A stretch of DNA of 64,000 nt from Mycobacterium genavense ATCC 51234. GTDB taxonomy: Bacteria > Actinomycetota > Actinomycetes > Mycobacteriales > Mycobacteriaceae. Under the pieces are notes generated by a model. It was not told the DNA's origin. It ran no database searches and saw only the letters and a program-made list of their open reading frames with translations. The stretch spans positions 434,001 through 498,000 of the forward strand of contig NZ_JAGZ01000001.1 of assembly GCF_000526915.1 (NCBI RefSeq), read 5' to 3'. Shown here one piece after another: positions 58,017-64,000 of this stretch (the stretch's first letter is position 1; every line of letters begins with the position of its first letter). The position numbers were made by a program, and so were the translations under genes.

Positions 58017-58307
58017 GACTGATCCCCTTAGCTGCCAGAAATTGAAGTCCTGGGTGTCGGTAACCCGGCGAGTCGCCATCCCAAACAATGTTCGCCTTCG
58101 TTGCCGAAGATTTCGCTTCGCCGTTGCCGACACGGGCCGGGCCTTTCACGGTCACCGGCAGCACGGTTGCGCATCGTGAAATTCGCTGTTCGATGCCCGT
58201 TCGCAGGGCCGCGAGCGCGGTTGTGGAATGCAGTACCGATAGGTATACAGTATGGGTACAAAGCCCACCGAAATCCGTAGTCGACGCAGCAGGAGGTGCC
58301 ACGCAAA
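58017..58307. other. Intergenic region with degenerate coding-like sequence and promoter
   Basis: About 290 bases without a convincing gene. The minus strand is open from about 58302 across the region, but the translation has no recognisable domain and no ribosome site; it may be the remains of a gene. The right part holds the site-B palindrome and an AGGAGG at 58290-58295 that serves the next hydratase gene. Confidence 0.5.
58233..58259. promoter_or_regulatory. Operator-like site B, 27-bp imperfect palindrome
   Basis: GTACCGATA, nine bases, TATGGGTAC: the arms pair at 8 of 9 positions. It contains GGTATAC and lies about 50 bases before the next gene. Parts recur in sites A and C. Confidence 0.5.
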
Positions 58308-59177
58308 ATGTCCGGCAGCGACGGTGCCGCCAACACCGACGATGCGGTGCTCTACGAGGCTACCGACAGCGGCGTCGCGATCCTGACGTTCAACCGGGCG
58401 GACCGCCTCAATGCGTGGGGTCCCGACATCGCGGCGGGGTTCTACGCCGGCATCGACCGTGCCGAAGCCGACCCCGCCATCCGGGTGATCGTGCTGACCG
58501 GCCGGGGCAGGGGCTTCTGCGCCGGCGCCTACCTGGGCGCGCCGGGCGCGGCGGCCCAGGTCGGTGAGTCGATGGAGAAGGCGAGCCAGACGAACCTGGC
58601 CGACCTGGTTGGCGAGCGGCCACCGCACTTCGTGACCACGCTGCGCAAGCCGGTCATCGCCGCGGTCAACGGCGCGTGCGTTGGGATCGGTCTGACCCAG
58701 GCGCTGATGTGCGACGTCCGGTTCGCCGCGGCCGGCGCCAAATTCGGCGCGGTGTTCTCGCGTCGCGGCCTGATCGCCGAATTCGGGATCTCCTGGATCC
58801 TGCCACGGCTGACCAGCATGGGAGTCACCCTGGATCTGCTGCTAAGCGGCCGCACGTTTCTCGCCGAGGAGGCCGCCGAGCTGGGTCTGGTCAAAGAGGT
58901 TGTGGCGGCCGACGACCTGATGAAGCGTGTCCTGGAATACGCCGAGGACATGGCTGCCAACTGCTCGCCCGCCTCGATGGCAGTGATCAAGCGTCAGGTC
59001 TACGGCGACATCACCCGCGGTGTCGTGGACGCCAACGACCGCTCGGAAGTCCTGGTGCGCGAGGCGATGTCACGGCCGGACGTCATCGAAGGGATCACCA
59101 GCTTCCTCGAGAAGCGGCCCCCGCAGTTCCTTCACTCAGCTCAACCGACGCGTAGCGCCCGGAAAGGAAGATCATGA
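58308..59177 (+). CDS. Enoyl-CoA hydratase family protein no. 5, altered C-terminal tail
   Basis: About 289 residues. AILTFNRADRLNAW, GRGFCAGAYLGAPG and AAVNGACVGIGLTQALMCDVRFA are crotonase blocks. The usual FCAGADL is FCAGAYL, a change in the active-site loop. At about 59129 one C is missing: expected PPQFPSLSSTDA-stop becomes PPQFLHSAQPTRSARKGRS and runs to TGA at 59175-59177, overlapping the next gene start. Only the last eight or so residues differ. AGGAGG lies 12 bases before the ATG. Confidence 0.8.
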   Translation: MSGSDGAANTDDAVLYEATDSGVAILTFNRADRLNAWGPDIAAGFYAGIDRAEADPAIRVIVLTGRGRGFCAGAYLGAPGAAAQVGESMEKASQTNLADLVGERPPHFVTTLRKPVIAAVNGACVGIGLTQALMCDVRFAAAGAKFGAVFSRRGLIAEFGISWILPRLTSMGVTLDLLLSGRTFLAEEAAELGLVKEVVAADDLMKRVLEYAEDMAANCSPASMAVIKRQVYGDITRGVVDANDRSEVLVREAMSRPDVIEGITSFLEKRPPQFLHSAQPTRSARKGRS

Positions 59178-60370
59178 ACAGTTTGAGATACAAGGCGATT
59201 GACGTCGACAACCACTACTACGAACCGCTGGACGCGTTCACCCGGTACCTGGACAAGCCGTTCAAGACCCGCGGCGTGCAGATGGTCACCCAGGGCAAGC
59301 GAACCTTGGCCGTGATCGGGGGACGGGTGAACCACTTCGTGCCCAACCCCACCTTGGGCCCGATCATCGTGCCGGGCTGCTTAGACCTGTTGTTCCGCGG
59401 TGAGATCCCCGAGGGCGTCGACCCGGCGTCGCTGATGAAGGTCGAGCGGCTGGCCGAACACCCCGAGTACCAGAACCGCGACGCCCGCATCGCCGTGATG
59501 GACACCCAGGACATCGACACCGTCTTCATGCTGCCGACGTTCGGCTGCGGGGTCGAGGAGGCCCTCAAGCACGACATCGAGGCGACGATGGCCTCGGTGC
59601 ACGCCTTCAACCTCTGGCTCGACGAGGACTGGGGATTCGACCGTCCGGATCACCGCATCATCTCCGCGCCGATCATCTCGCTGGCCGACCCGGCCAAGGC
59701 ACTCGAAGAGGTCGACTTCGTGTTGGCGCGCGGCGCCAAGCTGGTGCTGGTGCGGCCGGCGCCCGGCTTGGTCAAGCCGCGGTCGCTGGGGCATCCCAGC
59801 CACGACCCGGTGTGGGCACGGCTGGCCGAGGCGGGGGTGCCGGTGGGATTCCACCTGTCCGACAGCGGTTATCTGCACATCGCGGCGGCGTGGGGCGGTA
59901 AGGCGACGTTCGAAGGGTTCGGCGCCAAGGACCCGTTGGACAACGTGCTGCTCGATGACCGGGCGATCCACGACACGATGGCCTCGATGATCGTGCACGG
60001 CGTGTTCACCCGCCACCTCAAACTCAAGGCAGTCAGCATCGAAAACGGTTCGTATTTCGTGCATCGGCTGATCAAGCGCCTGAAGAAGGCGGCCAACACC
60101 CAACCGCGCGACTTCCCCGAGGATCCGGTGGAGCAGCTGCGCAACAACGTCTGGATCGCCCCGTACTACGAGGACGACCTGCCGGAGCTGGCCGAGGTGA
60201 TCGGCGTGGACAACATCTTGTTCGGCTCCGACTGGCCGCACGGCGAAGGTCTCGGGTCACCGGTTTCGTTCGCCGAGGAACTCACCGCCTTCAGCGAATC
60301 GGACGTCCGAAAGATTATGCGCGACAATGCGTTAGATCTTCTCGGCGTCAAAGCCACGGTGGCGGCCTAG
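59174..60370 (+). CDS. Amidohydrolase (amidohydrolase-2 family) no. 1
   Basis: 398 residues after a GGAAAGGAAG site. DVDNHYYEP is the first metal motif of the ACMSD/amidohydrolase-2 TIM barrel (Asn in place of the second His partner is common in this subgroup). GFHLSDSG and the late FGSDWPHGEGL with its catalytic Asp are present. Such proteins act as decarboxylases or hydrolases on cyclic acids, and several occur in sterol or aromatic degradation clusters. Intact. Confidence 0.85.
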   Translation: MNSLRYKAIDVDNHYYEPLDAFTRYLDKPFKTRGVQMVTQGKRTLAVIGGRVNHFVPNPTLGPIIVPGCLDLLFRGEIPEGVDPASLMKVERLAEHPEYQNRDARIAVMDTQDIDTVFMLPTFGCGVEEALKHDIEATMASVHAFNLWLDEDWGFDRPDHRIISAPIISLADPAKALEEVDFVLARGAKLVLVRPAPGLVKPRSLGHPSHDPVWARLAEAGVPVGFHLSDSGYLHIAAAWGGKATFEGFGAKDPLDNVLLDDRAIHDTMASMIVHGVFTRHLKLKAVSIENGSYFVHRLIKRLKKAANTQPRDFPEDPVEQLRNNVWIAPYYEDDLPELAEVIGVDNILFGSDWPHGEGLGSPVSFAEELTAFSESDVRKIMRDNALDLLGVKATVAA

Positions 60371-60382
60371 GCGGCCTGGGCA

Positions 60383-62030
60383 GTGAGTGAATGGACCGTC
60401 GGGGCGGTGCTCGACGCGATCGCCGACGTCATCCCCGACCGTTTGATGACGGTCTGTGGAACCCGTCGCAGCACCTTCGCCGAGTCGGCAGACCGAACGA
60501 GTCGATTGGCGAACTTCTTGATCGCCACCGGCTTCGGGGCGCATCGCGAACGGCACACGCTGAACCGCTGGGAGTGCGGTCAGGACCGGGTCGCGTTGCT
60601 GATGTACAACGACCTGTACCCGGACGCGGTGATCGCGTGCCTGAAAGCCCGCGTGGTCCCGGTCAACGTGAACTATAGCTACTCGCCGCTCGAGATCGCC
60701 GACCTGCTCCGCTATGTCCGGCCGCGCGGCATCATCTACCATCGATCGCTCGGCGCGCGGTGCGCCGAGGTGCTGCCGTCGGACGGTGCCGAGCTGCTGA
60801 TCTCGATCGACGACGGCAGCGACGTCGCCGAACTGCCGGGCGCGGTGACGCTGGATAACGCACTGGCGCAGGGGGGTTCGGGCAATCCGGTTCCCGGATC
60901 GCCCGACGATCTGATCATGATGTGCACCGGCGGGACCACCGGCCGTCCCAAGGGGGTGCTGTGGCGCCAATCCGACATGTATGTGGCGTCGATGGTCGGG
61001 GCCGACCACGCCGGCGTCGACGAGATCCATGCCAAGGTGCGCAACGGGGGCCAGCCGTGGTTCGCGGTCTCTCCGCTGATGCACGCGGCCGGCATGTGGA
61101 CCGCCTTCGCGGCGATCATGAGCGGGTTCACCGCGGTGCTCTATGACGGCCGGGGCAAACTCGACGCGCGCGCGGTATGGCAGACCGCCGAGCGCGAAGG
61201 AGTCGGCATGATGACGATGGTCGGCGACGCGTACGCCGGACCGCTGGTCGCCGAGTTGCTCCTACGACCTGTCGCGCTGAACGGAATCGGCACCGGCGGG
61301 GCCGCGACGAATCCGAAGTTCAAGCAGGCGCTGATGGAAAAGCTGCCACAGGTCACCATCATCGACGGCTACGGTTCGTCGGAATCCGGAAACATGGGAT
61401 TCGGGCACAGCCAACGCGGCACGCAGAGCGAGACCTTCGTGCTCCGCGAGGGCGGAGCGGTGGTGTCCGAGGACCGCACCCGTTTCCTGGCGCCCGGCGA
61501 TCCCGAAATCGGTTGGGTGGCAAGAAGTGGCCGGATTCCGCTGGGCTACTTCGACGACGCCGAGGCCACCCAGCGCACCTTCCCGGAAATCGACGGCACG
61601 CGGGTGGTGATCCCCGGGGACCGGGCGAGCATCGAAGCGGACGGCACGCTGCGCCTGTACGGACGCGACTCGCTGGTGGTCAACACCGGTGGGGAATAAG
61701 GTCTTCGTCGAAGAGGTCGAGGAAGTGCTGCGCACCCATCCCAGCGTCGCCGACGCGTTGGTCGTCGGGCGGGCCAGCGAGCGGTGGGGCCAGGAAGTCG
61801 TCGCGCTGGTCGCGGTGGCGCCCGGCGCCGGCGTCGTCGAAGAGTCCGAGCTCGCCGCGCTGTGCAAGTCGCGGCTGGCCCACTTCAAGGCACCCAAGGC
61901 CGTCTTGTTCGTCGAGCAGGTGCAGCGCCTGGGCAACGGCAAGCCGAACTACCGATGGGCCAAACAGGTTGCTGCAGAACAACTGCCGGCTACCGCATTG
62001 GCAGGTGTCGATGCAGAAGGACCCGCATGA
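60383..62030 (+). pseudogene. Acyl-CoA synthetase (FadD), frameshifted
   Basis: About 548 residues expected. GTG start (MSEWTVGAVLDAIADVIPD). MMCTGGTTGRPKGVLW is the AMP loop, DGYGSSESGNMG the next motif, RLYGRDSLVVNTGG precedes the hinge. In the G run at 61691-61694 there is one base too many, giving GGE-stop instead of GGNKVFVEEVEEVL. The correct frame continues to TGA at 62028-62030 with the C-terminal lysine motif LGNGKPNYRWAK. The C-terminal domain needed for the thioester step is lost. It resembles the FadD17/FadD19 group. Confidence 0.87.
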
Positions 62031-62858
62031 ACGACAAAGCGATCGACTGCCTGATCAACGTGCACTTCGGCGAGGCCGACTCCCAGCCCACCTGGATGCT
62101 CAAGGTCCGTGACGACTACTTCAAGGGCCCGCAGTCGATGTTCGCGCCGGTCGACCTGTCCGAGCTGCTCGACGAGATGGACACTCACGGGGTGCAGAAG
62201 GCGGTCTTGATGGACAACCTCGCCAGCCCGTCGACCACCGCACGAAAGTTCGTCGAGGCCAAGCCGGAGCGCTTCGCGCTGGCCATGGGTGGGGTCAACC
62301 TACTGCGGCCGGTGGGGCCGCTGCGCGAGCTGACCGCGGTCGTGCGCGATCTGCCGGTCGCCTATGCCGTGGTGGGACCCAGTTTTTGGGGTGACGGCCA
62401 GTATCCGCCCAGCGATGCCGTCTACTACCCGCTCTACGCCAAGTGCGCGGAACCGGGGCGTGCCGCTGTGCGTCAACACCGGCATTCCGGGCCCGCCGAT
62501 CCCCGGAGAGGTGCAGAACCCCATCCACCTCGACCGGGTGTGCGTGCGCTTCCTAGAGCTCAAGCTGTGCATAATCCACGGCGCCGACCCGTGGTGGGAC
62601 GTCGCGATCCGGCTGCTGCTCAAGTATGAAAACCTGCGTCTGATGACGTCGGCCTGGTCGCCCAAGCGGCTGCCGGAAAGCCTGCTGCACTACATGCGCA
62701 CCCGCGGACCGAACAAGGTCATCTACGCGTCCGACTGGCCGGTCCTGCGGATGCACTGGGTGATCCCGGAAGCCCGCGCGCTGGACCTGCCCGCCGAGGT
62801 GCTGGACAACTACCTGTACAACAACGCACAGGCGTTTTTCTTCGGACAGGAGCGATGA
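62027..62858 (+). pseudogene. Amidohydrolase (amidohydrolase-2 family) no. 2, frameshifted
   Basis: Starts MNDKAIDCLINVHFGEADSQ, overlapping the fadD stop. N-terminal metal motif is INVHFG. At about 62453 one C is extra: expected KCAERGVPLCVNTGIPGPP becomes KCAEPGRAAVRQHRH. The correct frame runs to TGA at 62856-62858 and contains LCIIHGADPWW, SAWSPKRLPES and the metal Asp in IYASDWPVLRM. Half the barrel is lost. Likely partner of amidohydrolase no. 1. Confidence 0.86.
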
Positions 62859-63919
62859 CCATGGACCGCTACGAACTACGCAGGTTGGACTACAGCCTGT
62901 CCGACCATCACGTGGATCTGCAGAGCGCGTACAAGCAATTCTTCAAGACGCACTGCTCCATCGAAACTGTGCGTGCGGCGGAGCCCTCCGGGTTCGACAA
63001 GAACCTCTGGGAGCGGTTGTGCGCGACGGGCGCGACCACGATGGCGCTGCCCGAGTCCAGCGGTGGCGACGGCGCGACGCTGGTCGACCTCACGCTGGTC
63101 GCCGAGGAGATCGGGCGGTCGCTGGCGCCGGTGCCGTGGATCGACCATGTGTGCGCGGCGCGGCTGCTGGGCCGGCTGGAGGCGCGGGGCGCCGACACCG
63201 CCGGGGTCGCCGACGGCGAACAGCTGGCCGGCATCGACGCGCGGATCGACGCCGCACCGGGCCCGCGGCTGATCCCGACCGGGTCGATCGCCGACCACAT
63301 CATCGTCCGCGACGGCGACGAGGTCGTGCGCCTGAGGTTTCCAACCCGGCCCGCCAAGGTCGACAACCTGGGCCGGTTGCCGATGGCCTGGGTCGATCCG
63401 GCCAACGCCGACACCCGCACGGTCATCGCGCGGGGACCCGAAGCGCTGGCGAATTACCTACTCGCGCTGGACGAGTGGCGGCTGTTGACTGCGGCGGCCC
63501 TGGTGGGCCTGGTCGAAGAGACCATGACCATCGCCGCCGAGTTCGCCAAGACCCGTTACACATTGGGCGTTCCAATCTCGACGCTGCAGGCCATTTCGCA
63601 TCCGCTGGCCAACATGGCGATCACCGTGCAGGGCGGACGCAACCTGGCCCGGCGGGCGGCCTGGTTCCTGGACAACGAACCGGGCGAACGCGACGAACTC
63701 GCGCCGTCGGCGTTCGTGTTCATGACCGAGGAGGCGGCCAAGGCGGCCACCATGGCCGTGCACATCCAAGGCGGACTTGGTGTTTCGTCCGAAGCCGCGG
63801 CGACGGCGTACCTGGTGCGGGCCCGGGGCTGGCCGCTGGCGGCCGGGGATCCGGGTGCCACGGCCAAGCGGGTCGCCGAGATCGTGACCGCCCGCGAGAG
63901 CGCCGCAGCGGCCGTCTAG
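62855..63919 (+). CDS. Acyl-CoA dehydrogenase (short FadE-type subunit)
   Basis: 354 residues, overlapping the amidohydrolase stop by ATGA. ALPESSGGDGATLVDLTLVAEEIGRSLAP is the N-terminal family block (residues about 63-92) and VHIQGGLGVSSEAAATAYLVRA the C-terminal one. The middle domain is shortened and lacks the usual glutamate motif, as in one subunit of heteromeric FadE pairs that act on sterol side chains. A second FadE starts 13 bases after its stop, supporting an alpha2beta2 pair. Intact. Confidence 0.83.
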   Translation: MTMDRYELRRLDYSLSDHHVDLQSAYKQFFKTHCSIETVRAAEPSGFDKNLWERLCATGATTMALPESSGGDGATLVDLTLVAEEIGRSLAPVPWIDHVCAARLLGRLEARGADTAGVADGEQLAGIDARIDAAPGPRLIPTGSIADHIIVRDGDEVVRLRFPTRPAKVDNLGRLPMAWVDPANADTRTVIARGPEALANYLLALDEWRLLTAAALVGLVEETMTIAAEFAKTRYTLGVPISTLQAISHPLANMAITVQGGRNLARRAAWFLDNEPGERDELAPSAFVFMTEEAAKAATMAVHIQGGLGVSSEAAATAYLVRARGWPLAAGDPGATAKRVAEIVTARESAAAAV

Positions 63920-63932
63920 GACAGGAGCAAAC

Positions 63933-64000
63933 ATGGACTTCTCCCGGATGGAGCTCTCGGACGAGGACGAGGCGTTTCGCGAGGAATTGCGAAGTTTCCT
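63933..64000 (+). CDS. Acyl-CoA dehydrogenase, start only (cut by window edge)
   Basis: Begins with an ATG after ACAGGAG and reads MDFSRMELSDEDEAFREELR, the typical N-terminal helix of acyl-CoA dehydrogenases. Only 22 codons are in the window. Position directly after the short FadE suggests the larger partner subunit. Confidence 0.7.
   Translation, partial: MDFSRMELSDEDEAFREELRSF

Noticed and set aside
57949..58302. A 117-residue minus-strand frame upstream of the small membrane protein
   Set aside because: No ribosome site, no recognisable domain and codon use that degrades along its length; at most a gene remnant.

Overview
The window is high-GC DNA with mycobacterial codon use, GTG starts and gene order. 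Positions 2.6-35.9 kb follow the Mycobacterium tuberculosis block Rv1320c-Rv1349 almost gene for gene (nucS, fadA4, glgB-glgE-glgP, dinG, pncB, clpS, mec-cysO-cysM, murI, rph, then mbtL-mbtM-mbtN, mbtK, tRNA-Leu, irtA-irtB). The rest is lipid-degradation genes of a kind common in the M. avium complex and other slow growers. The striking property is decay. Of about 62 protein genes, 19 carry clear inactivating lesions (frameshifts, nonsense codons or a short tandem duplication) and three more have a frameshift close to one end. Most broken genes carry one or two lesions in an otherwise well-conserved frame, so the losses look recent. An M. avium-complex organism in early genome reduction, such as M. 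lepraemurium, is my best guess. This is inference. Sequencing error could explain some homopolymer indels, but hardly the nine nonsense codons or the tandem duplications.

Layout. 0-2.7 kb: end of an MFS transporter, a LipN-like lipase broken by a 13-bp tandem duplication, and a PIG-L deacetylase paired with an adenylate cyclase. 4.3-27.5 kb: conserved housekeeping block. It holds mismatch repair (NucS), propionate/methylmalonyl metabolism, alpha-glucan synthesis and breakdown (GlgB, GlgE, GlgP), NAD salvage, ClpS, the CysO-dependent cysteine pathway (cysM broken), MurI, a cAMP phosphodiesterase-type MBL protein, RNase PH and an ITPase. Only lipN, the cyclase, dinG and cysM are clearly broken up to this point. 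27.6-35.9 kb: the mycobactin acyl-chain genes and the IrtAB importer. Three IdeR-type iron boxes are still present, but mbtM, mbtK, irtA and irtB are all disrupted.

36-46.4 kb: a broken aminoglycoside-phosphotransferase-like gene, an intact fatty acyl-AMP ligase, and two divergent lipid gene sets (fadE-SDR on the minus strand; fabG2-thiolase-CoA transferase-fadE-gntR on the plus strand). These share a promoter region holding an AT-rich palindrome and a perfect 28-bp tandem duplication. A large inverted repeat that contains a CRP-like site lies upstream of the acyl-AMP ligase. 46.5-54 kb: a six-gene minus-strand operon with overlapping gene ends (three enoyl-CoA hydratases and three AMP-forming ligases), of which four genes are dead. 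54-64 kb: plus-strand lipid genes (thioesterase-fold protein, hydratases, amidohydrolases, acyl-CoA synthetase, acyl-CoA dehydrogenases) around a TetR regulator. Similar operator-like motifs occur in three intergenic regions here.

Taken together, core metabolism is largely retained while siderophore-based iron uptake and accessory lipid catabolism are being lost. No CRISPR array, insertion sequence, prophage or rRNA was seen.
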